A stretch of DNA of 64,000 nucleotides from Akebia trifoliata (taxonomy: Eukaryota > Streptophyta > Magnoliopsida > Ranunculales > Lardizabalaceae): NCBI GenBank assembly GCA_017979445.1, contig CM030716.1, forward strand, positions 11,807,276-11,871,275. Reading direction: 5' to 3'. The notes below the pieces were generated by a model. That model did not search any database, was not told where the DNA came from, and worked only from the letters and a program-made list of their open reading frames with translations. The first letter of the stretch is position 1; every line of letters begins with the position of its first letter. Shown here piece by piece: positions 25,948 to 37,109 of the stretch. Made by a program: the position numbers and the translations under genes.

Positions 25948-26778
25948 TTTTTATTATATGATAAAATACAAAGCAGGAACCTGCATTTGCCAAGGGAGAC
26001 ATGCCACACCATTTATTCTCCCTAAAGCAGACTTTATTCCCCTTTTCAATCTTTTCTTTTTCTGATAACATTAACAAAACGGCGGGGGAGTTTTGTCAAG
26101 GAGATCACCCATCCAAATAAAAAAAACAAAAGAAAATTGCAATAATTACACCAATCTCAAGCATCACATATAACATTCAATTTAAACAAAAAAGTCCTTG
26201 AAAGATATTCCTCTGAATTCCTTGAAATTCTTTCTCCAAAAGAAGATACGCCCCCATTACAAATGAAGTTATTTTCTTTAAAAAATCATGTCGCTATGCC
26301 CCAACCATGTACCCCTATTTACAACAAATGTGGTCAATCTTGAAAGATATCTTTTTTTGAAATTTTGGTAAGATAGTAGTGATATCCTTCCATACTCCAA
26401 TCCTGAATGACAATCTAACCTTGCAAATCCCACAATCTGGATTTGACTCTCCAAAATTGGCCTTACTGACCACCCTTATTCACGTACACTGGTTTTTCAC
26501 CCCAAACCTTCATAGTCATTTTCTCAACTGAGCATTCATTTCATTTAATCTACATGGATGCTCAAATACCCTTGCTCTTTAGGCTTATTCATAGCTTTTT
26601 TCCTTGTGCTTCTAATCTTGTTTTGTCATTTAACTAACCATGTATCGTACTTCTAGTCAAGAAAGTTCACATCTTTTCGTATGATCTCCGTCAAATGACA
26701 TTTTCGGTTTTCCTTTTTTAAAGAGTCCTTGACTTGTTCTAAATATGTTCCTCTCTGCTATTGTTATTGCTCTTTCAA
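25948..26778. other. Intergenic; no gene seen
   Basis: AT-rich sequence between the copia element and the hairpin cluster, without an ORF of note or recognised repeat. Confidence 0.5.
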
Positions 26779-26791
26779 ATATATATATATA

Positions 26792-27083
26792 GTGTTCGGT
26801 TGCCAAAGTCCTGTCCTACATGAGCTAAAATTTTCTAAATGAGCTGATTTTATTTTTTTATTTAGATCTTCTCAAAAAATCAGCTAATTTTGGAACTTTA
26901 ACCCCAGCTTATAAGTTGAAGAGTCGTGGACCATCAGTTTATGAACCACTTTTGATGGGATTTCAAAATGGGCTGATTTTTTGTGAGGATGATCTCTCAC
27001 CATAAAGATCACCCGCACAAAATATCAGCTCATTCCGAAACTTTTAGCCCATATAAGATAACTTTGACTGTTGAACCCGACCC
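26792..27083. mobile_element. Hairpin element unit E1
   Basis: 292 bp between (TA)n runs at 26779-26791 and 27084-27106. Two inverted-repeat hairpins sit either side of a spacer containing CGTGGACCATC and CCACTTTTGATGGG. Ends: GTGTTCGGTTGCCAAAGTC on the left, GTTGAACCCGACCC on the right. Shares the family core GGGCTGATTTTTTGTGAGGA / ATCAGC. Confidence 0.7.
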
Positions 27084-27106
27084 ATATATATATATATATA
27101 TATATA

Positions 27107-27480
27107 GGGGGCAGTTCATGGGACATACGTAAAAACAATGGTTTTTCAAAATATGGGTTAGAGGTTTTGGATTGAGCTGATTTTTTGCGAGGATGGTCAC
27201 TATGATGAGAAGATCATCCTCACAAAAAATCAGCTCAATTTAATACTTCTAAATCCATCAAAAGTGATTTACAAATTATTAGTAAAAATTGACGGTCCAC
27301 ATTCTAAATCACTTTTAATGGGGTTAGAAATTTTAGATTGGACTGATTTTTTTTTTCCAGATGATCTTCCCATCATAGAGATCATCCTCACAAAAAATCA
27401 GCTCAATCCGAAACTTCTAACCCTTATTTTGAAATTTTATTGATGTTACATAGTTTTTTCATGTCCCTTGATCCGTTCCC
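27107..27480 (+). mobile_element. Hairpin element unit E2a, left arm of long palindrome
   Basis: 374 bp. Starts GGGGGCAGTTCATGGGACAT after (TA)n and ends CCCTTGATCCGTTCCC before a (TA)n centre. Contains two internal hairpins of the GATTGAGCTGATTTTTTG / AAAAAATCAGCTCAAT type. It is nearly the reverse complement of E2b and similar along its length to the copy at 56945-57297. Confidence 0.85.
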
Positions 27481-27490
27481 ATATATATAG

Positions 27491-27867
27491 CAAACGGATC
27501 AAGGGACACATGTAAAAATCATGTAACATTAATAAATTTTCAAAATAGGGGTTAGAAATTTCGGATTGAGCTGATTTTTTGTGAGGATGATCTCTATGAT
27601 GGGAAGATCATCCGAAAAAACAAATCAGTCCAATCTGAAACTTCTAACCCCATTAAAAGTGATTTAGAATGTGGACCATTGATTTTTTGCCAATAATTTG
27701 TAAATCACTTTTGATGGATTTAGAAGTTTCAGATTGAGATGATTTTTTTGTGAGGATAATCTTCTCATCATAGTGACCATTCTCGCAAAAAAAGTCAGCT
27801 CAATCCAAAACCTCTAACCCATATTTTGAAAAACCATTGTTTTTACATATGTCTCATGAACCGCCCC
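27491..27867 (-). mobile_element. Hairpin element unit E2b, right arm of long palindrome
   Basis: 377 bp, the inverted copy of E2a. Starts GCAAACGGATCAAGGGACA and ends CATATGTCTCATGAACCGCCCC. The centre ATATATATAG (27481-27490) is all that separates the arms. Differences from E2a are scattered single bases and short indels. Confidence 0.85.
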
Positions 27868-27888
27868 TACCCACATATATATATATAT

Positions 27889-27996
27889 GAGTAGGATCAA
27901 GAGCCAACCATTTGGTCAAAAAATCCGCCACATTCCGAAATTCCTAACCCATATTGGATAAAACACGTTTGCCAAATAGTTGGCTCTTGATCCTAA
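27889..27996. mobile_element. Short element E3 between (TA)n runs
   Basis: About 108 bp with terminal inverted repeats GTAGGATCAAGAGCCAAC and GTTGGCTCTTGATCCTAA. Retains only a fragment of the family core (CCGAAATTCCTAACCCATAT) and has lost the hairpins. Confidence 0.6.
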
Positions 27997-28015
27997 TATA
28001 TATATATATATATAT

Positions 28016-28183
28016 TAGCCCATTTTGAAACTTCTAACCTCTGGTTACAAGTTGAGGAAGTGTGGGCTGTCAATTTGTAGACCACTCTTGATGGGGTTAG
28101 AAGTTTGAGATTATCCTTAAAAAAAATCAGCCCATTCCAAAACATCTATAACCCATATAAGATGAAACACATTGGCAAACTGT
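28016..28183. mobile_element. Truncated hairpin element E4
   Basis: Starts inside the first hairpin (TTAGCCCATTTTGAAACTTC), keeps the spacer and a reduced second hairpin, and ends CATTGGCAAACTGTG before (TA)n. Confidence 0.55.
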
Positions 28184-28193
28184 GTATATATAT

Positions 28194-28536
28194 AGAAATA
28201 GCATTCCGTAGACAACGTTTGTCCTATATGACTTGAAAGTTTTGGATTGGACTGACTTTGTGAGGATCTCTATGATCATCCTCTAAAAAATTCAGTCCAC
28301 TTTGAAACTTCTAACCCTATCAAAAGTGGTTTAGAATTGTGAATCGTAGATTTTTTAACTGTAATTTTATAAATTACTTTTGATGGGGTTAGAAGTTTCA
28401 GATTGGGTTGAGTATTTTTTTAGGATAATCTGCTCACCCTAGTAATCCTCATAAAAAAATCAGCCCAATCTCAATCCAAAACTTTTAAGCCATATAAAGA
28501 CAAATTGTCTCCCAACGTTGTATGTAATACAAGACC
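28194..28536. mobile_element. Hairpin element E5
   Basis: Two hairpins around a spacer with CTATCAAAAGTGGTTTAGAA and ATTACTTTTGATGGGG. Left end GAAATAGCATTCCGTAGACAACG, right end CAACGTTGTATGTAATACAAGACC, both against (TA)n. Confidence 0.65.
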
Positions 28537-28563
28537 ATATATATATATATATATATATATATA

Positions 28564-28937
28564 GGGAAATGTTCAACACCCTACACTTTACCCTATGCTT
28601 TACCAAACGTGTTTTGTCCTACATGGGTTAGAAGTTTTGGAATTGGCTGATTTTTGGTGAGGATGATCTCTATGGTTAGAAGATCCTCCTCACCAAAAAT
28701 CAGCCCATTCCGAAATTTCTAGTCCCGTGTTTACAAGTTAAAAAATCGTGGACCGTCCATTTTTTGTAAATCATTTTTTATGGGGTTAGAAGTTTTAGAA
28801 TGGGTTGATTTTTGGTGAGGATGATCTTCTCACCAAAAATCAGCATATTCCAAAACTTCTAACCCATGTAGGACAAAAACTTCTAACCCATGTAGGACAA
28901 AACACGTAGGGTAAAGTGTAGGGTGTTGAACGGGACC
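28564..28937. mobile_element. Hairpin element E6
   Basis: Left end GGGAAATGTTCAACACCCTA, right end TAGGGTGTTGAACGGGACC: clean terminal inverted repeats against (TA)n on both sides. Two hairpins; the second is followed by a 27-bp direct duplication (AACTTCTAACCCATGTAGGAC occurs twice near 28855-28905). Confidence 0.75.
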
Positions 28938-28949
28938 TATATATATATA

Positions 28950-29348
28950 GGGAAATGTCAACACTCAACATTTTGCCCAACAATTTACCCAACACGTTTT
29001 GTCCTACATGGGTTAGAAGTTTTGGGATGGGCTGATTTTTTATGAGGATGATCTCAATTTACCCAACATGTTTTGTCCTACATGGGTTAGGTTAGAAGTT
29101 TTGGAATGAGGAGATCATCCTCATAATAAATCAGCCCATTCCAAAACTTCTAACCCCATGTTTACAAGTTGAAAAATCGTAGACCGTCTATTTTTTGTAA
29201 ATCATTTGTGATGGGGTTAGAAGTTTTGGAATGAGCTGATTTTTGATGGGGATGATCTCCTCCTCACCAAAAATCAGTTTATTCCAAAACTTCTAACCCA
29301 TGTAGGACAAAACATATTGGGCAAATTGTTGGGTGCCAAACAGGACCC
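28950..29348. mobile_element. Hairpin element E7
   Basis: Left end GGGAAATGTCAACACTCAAC, right end TTGTTGGGTGCCAAACAGGACCC. A local duplication of the words TTTACCCAACATGTTTTGTC interrupts the first hairpin (about 29046-29105). Sister of E6. Confidence 0.7.
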
Positions 29349-29364
29349 ATATATATATATATAA

Positions 29365-29581
29365 TTTGAATCCGTGTACACACATATCTACTCATATATG
29401 TACAATGTGTTTTGTCTTAGGTGGGCTAAAAGTTTTTGATTGAACTGATTTTTAGTGAGGATGATCTCATCATAGAAATCATCCTCACCAAAAATCAGTT
29501 CAATGCAAAACTTTTAGCCACTACAACCAAACGCGTTGTAGATATGCTAGTGGATATGTGTGTACATGGAACCCGACCCCC
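29365..29581. mobile_element. Single-hairpin element E8
   Basis: TIRs about 22 bp (TCCGTGTACACACATATCTA and TGGATATGTGTGTACATGGA). One hairpin of the family core only, flanked by (TA)n. Confidence 0.7.
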
Positions 29582-29603
29582 ATATATATATATATATATA
29601 TAT

Positions 29604-30129
29604 GGGTGACGTTCAATAGTCAATGTTAGGGAGTCAATTTTGTCTCATATTGCTTAAAAGTTACGGATTGAGCTGATTATCACAAAAAATCAGCCCAATC
29701 AGAAACTTTTATTTAAATCCATCAAAAGTAAACACATATTATTGATAAAAATTGACGCTCCACAATTCTAATTACTTTTGATGGGGTTAGAAGGTTTAAA
29801 TTAGGATGTGGAGATCATTCTCACAAAGAATCAGCTCAATCTGAAACTTTAAACCCATGTAGGACAAATTGTTGGCTCTCTAACGCATTTGTTCTATATG
29901 ACTTAAAAGTTTTGGATTAAGCTGATTTTTTGTGAGGATGATCTCTAAGGTGAGTAGATGATCCTCACAAAAAATCAGCCCAATTTGAAATTTTTAATCC
30001 ATTAAAAGTGATTTACAAATTATTAATAAAAAATCGACGGTCCACAATGCCAAACCACTTTTGATGGGGTTAGAAGTTTCAGATTGGGCTGATTTTTTGT
30101 GAGGATCATCTCCTAATTATTTAGATCAG
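29604..30129. mobile_element. Compound/truncated hairpin element E9
   Basis: Begins GGGTGACGTTCAATAGTC after a (TA)n run. Holds about one and a half family units (four hairpin blocks, two spacers with GACGGTCCACAA or GACGCTCCACAA) and stops abruptly at the tRNA-like relic near 30130. Confidence 0.6.
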
Positions 30130-30215
30130 CCCAATCCGAACTTGGACTTAATCCATGACCTCGAAGGTGCCTTGAAATGTGTCAAACCAACCGAGCTATG
30201 TGTCTCTAAGACCCT
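30130..30215 (-). repeat. Possible tRNA-derived SINE fragment
   Basis: The minus strand carries an A-box-like word (TAGCTCGGTTGG) about 35 bp before a degraded B-box-like word (GGTCATGGATTAAGTCC). No poly-A tail or target duplication was identified. Confidence 0.3.
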
Positions 30216-30790
30216 ATTTCAAATATAAAGTAAATACGAACTGGTTTCAACTTCTCATTACCCCTTCAAATTGTCACACTTGAACCAAGAATCACATTTC
30301 AAATCCTCAGTAGCCTTTTAGAGAAAGTTATGTCAGGCAGTCCAATGGCGAGGGGTTTTCAGTGTACAATCTATTACTAACTGTGTTTTCTTCCATCTTT
30401 AATTAAATTCAGGGTTTCTCCTATTCGTAGTTTGACTTAAAACTCTTACTGATACGCGTTTGGTCTATCTTGTATTCTGTCTTGCAGAAACCAAGTGCCA
30501 TCCCTCACAATGGTTACTTGATTAATCAAAATCAAACTTGAACCAAAATTTATTATTGGAATTACAGGTCTTTGTTTCAGTACAATAACCAGAATTATTA
30601 TTAAATATAGTAAGTTTTGGCCCTTCTAATATTGGTTCCTAAATTTAATTGGACCAAGACATATGATCAGAACCCCTCACACGATTCAGGCGCTTTTTGT
30701 TTGGTGTGCATGGTTGATGAAGACAGAATTTAGCAGATTTGGTCTTTTTTGGATCCACTCTTGTATTTTTTTTTAAAAATATTTTTAATT
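30216..30790. other. Intergenic; nothing recognised
   Basis: AT-rich, no convincing ORF or repeat structure seen. Confidence 0.5.
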
Positions 30791-31640
30791 GAGAGATTCC
30801 ATTGTCACACAAACATTTGCTAACGCCACCCCAATTCATATGTAAATGGGATTTTCCCCAAAACGTGTGCAACTTATATCCAAATTCCAGTTTTGGTACA
30901 CTGTTCATTTTAATTCCAAAAACATGCATTGCGAGTGAATTCATCGTTTTTAAAAGTAATGAATCTGTCTCGTCATTTTTATAAGCAATGAAAATGAATT
31001 TGCCAGTATATCTACAAATTCGTATATGTTAAAAGTAACAAACTCACAAGTTTGTAGGTTATTAAAATGGCAAATTCATGTTTTGGGAGTTAAAATGAGC
31101 AATGTACTGAATTAGGATTTTTGTCATATTCAGTAGGGCTGCAACCTGTGCGGGTTGGAGGGTAAACTTGGGCTCAACCCAAGTAGCAAAACCCTCAAAG
31201 CTGAGCTTGATATTCCAAAGTCAGGTTGAGCTCAAGTTAGGTAATTTTATATTTTAGAAAAGGAATAAAACATAAAAAATAAAACCTATTGACCATTAAT
31301 AGACATGTATATGCCCAAACAGAAAGAAAGGTCAGAACAATGTACACTTATTTTCCTTAGTTACTACAAATATATGTAAAAGGGAATAAATAAATATAAA
31401 TAACAAAATTAAAAATATATAAATATTTATATGTTAGTATATAGCATCAGGTTTGGGTCGAGTTGGATTACTCAAACCTTCAACCCTAATTGAGGTCAGG
31501 TTGAGATTTTCCAACCTAAGCTCAATTCACGTTCTACATAACTCAGCCTAGGTTCACCCATCAATTGTGTTGAGTTCGGGCCAGCCCACCCTGGTTGCAG
31601 CTCTAATATTCAGGGTACGAAATGGAGATTTGTCCCGTTT
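30791..31640. mobile_element. Inverted-repeat MITE, copy A (split by hAT MITE)
   Basis: Left end GAGAGATTCCATTGTCACAC followed by TTTGCTAACGCCACCCC. An internal inverted repeat pairs CTGTTCATTTTAATTCC (about 30901) with GGGAGTTAAAATGAGCAATG (about 31085). The right part resumes after the hAT MITE (31134-31605), then fades out. Same family as copy B at 36324-36780. Confidence 0.6.
31134..31605. mobile_element. hAT-type MITE with perfect 8-bp target duplication
   Basis: 472 bp. TIR TAGGGCTGCAACC on the left and GGTTGCAGCTCTA on the right, flanked by ATATTCAG at 31126-31133 and 31606-31613. TIR form and 8-bp duplication mark the hAT superfamily. The interior has repeated GGTTGAG/CTCAACC words and an AT-rich centre; no transposase. 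Confidence 0.88.
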
Positions 31641-33907
31641 AATTTTAATTCCATGTTTAATATATAACACAAAACTAATTACCCGACGATTGACAATCTG
31701 ATAATTGGAATTGACAAGAAATAAATACTACATCAAAATTTTCATTTTTGTGCTGATTTCTATATTAGAAAAGAAAAAATGTGGTTTGGGACTAAGGCTG
31801 CCTTACTTGGCTAAATGCATGTGCAGTTTCACATATTTTTGTTTGATATTAATTTTATGGATGATCAATCGTATATTCTTTTGAAGTTTATAAGTTTGCA
31901 TGTGTTTTAAGTAATAATTTTTCTAAGGATTATAAAAATGAGATCTCTAGTCTAGGCAATATTTAGGTTGGAGAAAATCATTGAAACAATTTCAGACATC
32001 ACAAAATATTTGATATGTTTCAAGATCAATGTTTTGTTTTGGTCTTCAATGAACCAATCGTTTAAGAAACTATGCCCTGTAGTCAGACATTGTCGATGTA
32101 GGATCTACAAATCTCCATTTTGTCCATCTTATTGGATTAAATTGGCATAAATGATGGAAATCAGATGTGAACATAAAAGTACTTTTTTCGTAAGTCTGTC
32201 ATTCTCGACCTGTACATAATTGGTGATAAGTAACTTGCCAATAACAACAACAATTAATTAAAGGGATAGAGTTAAACTTTCTGCTCCATTGACGCCTAAC
32301 TATTTTTGAAGCATTGGTTTGGGTCTTAACATTTGGTATTAAAGCCAACTCACATCAAGGGTTTGAATCATGGGGAGGCGATTATGGAGGGAAAAAAAAC
32401 AGAAGAAGAAAGGGCTTTTTTAAAGTATGGGATATGGAAGGGGTTCTAAAAAAATGGACTTTTCTATAATATGGGATATGAAAGGGGTTAAAAAAAAAAA
32501 GAGGGGGGGGGGGGGGGGGGGGGGCTCGGGGATATAGAAGGGTCCACTATAGTAGGCCACTGTGATTAGTCAACGAGCGACCTATGAAAAAGGTGAAAAT
32601 GGTACTTATACTTGGAAAGGTCAAAGGGTTGGGGGGGCTCGTCATAAAGTGGGCTAAAGAGGGCGTCTGCCTTGAAGCAATGGGGTATGTTATGATCCTT
32701 AAGTTAAGACTTAAACCTTACGCTTCATTGATGCCTAATCGTTCTAAGAACAAAATAAAACGATGGAACTTATTAGAGATTCAAGTAATTTAGAACAACA
32801 GCATCAACATCTCGTTAAAATGTACTGCTACATCATCTAATCCATCTAATAAGATCCAAAGTTATAAGTGGTACCTACCAAATGGCAGAGCCTGTATTCC
32901 TACAATCTCATACAAAAGTTGGGATTGGGTCTGTAAAAAATTGGTTGGGCTAAACTATGAATTAGTGGGTGCAATTATAATCATGATTTTAAATCTTGTC
33001 TGACATGTCTAGTTATCCTCCACCAACGAGATGGATAGACAAGTCAAACATATCAGATGAGATTTAAAATCATAATTCATTTATCTCATTGTTGATCGAG
33101 ACGATTCAAACGAATTGGAAAACTTGTCCGTGATGACTCAGTCTTGTTCATGGACGAAATGAGACGTCAAAACGAGTTTTTTTAACCATGATTATAATCT
33201 CAACAACTGAGAAATCAATAACTTTATAATCAACCCTGCAATTGTAGTAGTCATATCTTGGAATCTCTTATTTTGATCTTCGTGCTTCATAGTGTATCTT
33301 ATGTGATATCTTCCTTTCTTAATACCTGACCCAATAGATTAAAAAATAAATAAAAAATTATTTTTCTATAATGCATCTCCCAATAATGGTTGGGAGATGT
33401 GAGCGATTTCACATCAAAATAGAATAAATTTCGGTCCACTGCAACTACCACCACATGGAGAGAAATTTATTAAATATATTCAAATCATATAAATCAAACC
33501 TTGATCAACATTAGGAATGCTCTTCGTATCATTGATAGTTCTTTTTTTTTTTTCAAATAATTTAAATCACACACACTTGACAACAATAAATTCAAATCTA
33601 GTACTGTATGATCACATCATACGTTGATGTAGGATTAGGATTTTCTTACGCTATTTTTTTTTCCATAAGCAAGCGAATTAGTGATTAGTCGATGGAGGTA
33701 GGTTTTGAACCTATGTTGTGATATTAGAACTCTTAAGCTTTAAATAACTTAGCAAGTTAGCATCTCCAGTACAAATAAAATATGATTATCTCTTTTGTGT
33801 ATGTTAAACCGAACACAAGTTCAAATTTGGCTCATTCTAAACAAATACACACCAAATCCTAAACTTTTTTTTTTTTTTTTTCCAAAGTCCAAAGAGAACG
33901 ACGGAAA
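31641..33907. other. Intergenic with weak TE traces
   Basis: No gene. A possible TRIM-like remnant lies at about 32265-32760: the words CCATTGACGCCTAACTATT (about 32285) and TCATTGATGCCTAATCGTT (about 32727) recur as direct repeats, with a primer-site-like TTTGGTATTAAAGCC at 32333-32347. A G-rich tract lies at 32500-32524. None of this is conclusive. Confidence 0.35.
32500..32524. repeat. Poly-G tract
   Basis: More than 20 consecutive G, preceded by A11GA and two imperfect repeats of GGGATATGGAAGGGGTT. A second long poly-G occurs in the copia leader at 25757. Confidence 0.8.
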
Positions 33908-34082
33908 ATGCTGAAGTAACTGCGAAATTCACCACATTTCACACTGTTATGAGTCATAGATGTTTTTCATCAAGATACGACCGAAAATATCTACGGTTCT
34001 GTGCGTACCTTATCATCTGCACGGTGTGAACCGCAATGAATTTCGTAGTAACTCCAGCACGACTCTAGAACTATAGGTCATC
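33905..34082. mobile_element. Foldback MITE, copy 1
   Basis: About 175 bp that fold on themselves. Left AATGCTGAAGTAACTGCGAA and TTTCACACTGTTATGAGTCATAGATG; right ACGGTTCTGTGCG, CACGGTGTGAA, TTTCGTAGTAACTCCAGCA. Centre carries TCAAGATACGA. Same family as 60675-60850. Confidence 0.65.
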
Positions 34083-34614
34083 CCTTCGAATTTAAGTCAT
34101 TTTGAGGAATGGGGGTATAGATCATGATACCTATCTGATGTGATTGTATTAGGTTATGACATTTGGATTAAAAACTTCGAACTTGTTAGGATGGGGACCC
34201 AGTCTGCTAATAGAATACATTCGAGTACATGATATATGGTGTTTATAAGTAAAATTATTTGTTGAGGTCATAATAAGACAATAATCAACCAGGCCCATAC
34301 ACTGATTAAAAGAACACATGATCTGATATGACATCATATCATCTATGTGATAGGAAAAAATTCTACACTGCCATGTGTTGTTCTAAACAACATATTTTAC
34401 AATTAAGGACCTCAAGTCTATAAGTAACTAGCAATCGAAGGTATGTATGCAATCTTTATGAATCTAAGCCAAAATTATGTCAAATTATCTTGATTGATCA
34501 TAGGGATCACAAAGAGTTCAGTAGTCTAAGTGTTGTCTCCAAAAGAAAGGATGGAGTAGGAGGGATCGAATCATCGAAAGGACCCATGATGATTAAATAT
34601 GATCTCATATATCA
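34083..34614. other. Intergenic; nothing recognised
   Basis: No coding signal or repeat structure seen. Confidence 0.4.
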
Positions 34615-35042
34615 GTAAGGCTCTGAAATTTTTATGAATTATCTTGGGTTGAGTTGAGCGGTTTGGTGGGTAAACCCTAGCTCAACTTAAGTGGTAGAGC
34701 CCCCAACCCTAACTCAACTCAACCCAAGCATTCAACTTGATGTCGTCAATCCAAGCTCAACCCGAGCTTGAGATTCTACACTCGGGTTAAGTATGGATTA
34801 GTCTGAGTTAAGTAGTTTTGGATGGGTTGGGTTGGTTGAACAAGCTTCATTTTATTTTGATTAATTTTAAAAAAAAAAAATCTTAAAAAAGATATAAAAA
34901 TAAATAAATATGTATAGTATATTTTATAGCCTCAGGTACAAAGGTTGAGATATTGTAATCCAAGCTCAACTCATGGTCTAGATAACTTGAACCAAGCTAT
35001 CCCATTGAGCTTGAGCCAGCTCACCCAAGTTGCAGCCCTATA
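34615..35042. mobile_element. Second hAT-type MITE, degraded
   Basis: The right end CCAAGTTGCAGCCCTA (to 35041) matches the TIR of the element at 31134. The interior repeats CTCAACTCAACCCAAG and GGGTTGGGTTGGTTGAAC and the same AT-rich centre. The left end near 34615 (TAAGGCTCTGAA) is diverged and no target duplication can be matched. Confidence 0.5.
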
Positions 35043-36323
35043 AGAAGTGGAACCCTTTTGGAATATTTGGTCAAACTTAAGGGTAACATTTAGATAATTA
35101 CCCAAAATAACCAGGATTTATGAACATGTAGGTGTGGTATCACTAGTTAGGAATTCAAAGTGATTGACACTTCTACATAATGAAAGCAAAACATCTTTTG
35201 AGAAAATTGATAATAAGAAAAAACATTTTTCAAAGATGATACACTATGTGAAAATTGAAAATTTTAACAAGAATACTTAACACACCAAAGCCCAGAAAGC
35301 AAATTTTGATGGTTTATAGCAGTTAAAAATTTTTATGATCCTCAATTCAACGGCTTAGAGCCATCAAATTTCTCCCATCCTCCATTAATTTAACAGTTTT
35401 GGTCTGTCAAAAAAAAAAAATTATAATACAAATTTTGACACGTTGGTCCATCAAATTTTATGAAATTCGACGGTCTTAGGCCATCAAATATAGGCTTTTT
35501 TCCACGTTGTGATAATCCTCCTATTTGATGGAAACTCTATATACATTGTCAACATTAGTAAAATGCTCAGTGTGACATTCAATTGTGACCACTCAAGATT
35601 TTCAAGCAATTGAAAAAATATGTCTAATGTGTTTGAAAATTTGAAGTTTTAACACCATTGGTATAATTGGGTTGTTCAAAAAATGGTATGTTTTTTTTAA
35701 TCTTTTCTTAACCCTTTTTTTTAAAGAAGTTTTTTAACTTGCCCCCCTTTGTTAACCATTTTTTTAAAGACTTGTCTATTTAAATGAATTTGTTGTCTCT
35801 CATTTGCAAGCACTTCAATCATACAAATCAATAGAAAAAATCTGTAATTTTCTTCCCATCAAGTTCTTCTTTGTCAAAGTGTTCTTGATATTTTGACGTT
35901 CGGTAGAGCATGATTAGATTATAGAAATCAATCACAAGAACTCTGATTCGATCCGTTATATCTTAGACTCAATTTTATCGTTAATCTATTACTGATCATG
36001 TTTAATGTGTTGGGAATAAGTATCGTTTTAGAGATGATGATATTTTATCGTGCCTCACATTGACTTTTTGCATTTCCTAATCTTTATTTCTTATTCGCTT
36101 TTCAAATTTTCCAACATAATGCACACATTCAAAAGTTTAATGCTTGGTGACCTACAATATTACATGTAAACCTCACCTATCCAAAAACATATAGTACATG
36201 TGAACCTTAATTCATCTATGAACATAACAAGAACATTTCATACCATCATATAATTATATGTGTAGAATATATAACTTGAACTTTTTTTATTTTTACGTTT
36301 TTTTATATGTTATGGATACCTTA
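35043..36323. other. Intergenic with CACTA-like subterminal words
   Basis: At about 35300-35530 the words TTCGACGGTCTTAGGCCATCAAAT and GGTCCATCAAATTTTATG recur in both orientations, resembling CACTA-element subterminal repeats, but no CACTA terminus was found. The rest is AT-rich without ORFs. Confidence 0.3.
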
Positions 36324-36780
36324 AGAGAGATTCTATTGCAACACTAACTTTTGCTAACATCACCCCAATTTTAAATGAAAATTTTCTCAAAAGTGATCAA
36401 CTTTTGACGAAATTTCGATTCTGGCTCACTGTTCATTTCAATTCCCAAAAGATGAAGAGTAGGATCGCATGTTTTTCAAAGTGACAATCTCACTAATTTA
36501 AAGTAGTGAAATTGCTGATTTCTTTTTTCAAAGTGACAATCTCATTGGTTATAAATGTGACGATCTTGTATGTTCACAATGATCTCGTTACTTTAAACCA
36601 ACAATATCGTCATTCTGAAAAATCTGTGATCTGACTTTTTATGTTTTGAAGATTAAAATGAACAGTGAGCCCGAATTGTAATTTCATCATATTCAGCTCA
36701 TGAAATGGTAAATCACCATATAATTAGCATACATCTTCGGGTGCCATTAGTAAAAGTTGGTAAGGCAATGGAAGCTCTCC
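36324..36780. mobile_element. Inverted-repeat MITE, copy B (empty of hAT)
   Basis: TIRs: AGAGAGATTCTATTGCAACA with TTTTGCTAACATCACC at the left, and GGTGCCATTAGTAAAAGTTG with GGCAATGGAAGCTCTC at the right. Internal arms CACTGTTCATTTCAATTCCC and GATTAAAATGAACAGTG. At 36688-36696 it holds CATATTCAG uninterrupted, the site where copy A carries an hAT MITE. Confidence 0.7.
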
Positions 36781-36864
36781 AAAATAATCATGATAGAGAG
36801 TTACCATTTTAAGGTGTAGAGGTCACTGAGAATTATCATGAAAGCTTTTTCATATCCCATTAGG

Positions 36865-37048
36865 GCTCGTTTGGATAGAAAGTAACTTTGAGAAAAAATA
36901 ATTTTTAGAAAATAGAAAATAATTTTCTTTTATCTTTAAAATATTAGGATTTTTATTTTATAAAAGTAATTTTGTAAATTAAATGCAAACAAACTTCATA
37001 ACCTTTAAAAATAAAAAAATTACTTTTCTGTGTTTCCAAACAGGTTCC
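36865..37048. mobile_element. Tourist-like MITE in BASS1 promoter
   Basis: Ends GGGCTCGTTTGGATAGAAAG (left) and [15 protein letters not shown] / CTTTTCTGTGTTTCCAAACAGG (right) are imperfect inverted repeats; about 180 bp, AT-rich centre. The right end is about 270 bp upstream of the BASS1 start codon. The 3-bp target duplication is not clear. Confidence 0.55.
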
Positions 37049-37109
37049 AAGTCAAGTGGTCAAGTGTCCAACTCGTTTCCCCCTCATCCCAAGCACCTCT
37101 CCATTGGAT

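Noticed and set aside
26792..30129. CRISPR-like array of repeats
   Set aside because: Units vary in length, are palindromic, share spacer sequences and are separated by (TA)n; this is a plant nuclear genome. They are transposon-like repeats.
33686..33770. Possible tRNA gene or SINE on the minus strand (GGTTCAAAACC word)
   Set aside because: Only a B-box-like word; no A box at the right distance, no cloverleaf, no tail or target duplication.
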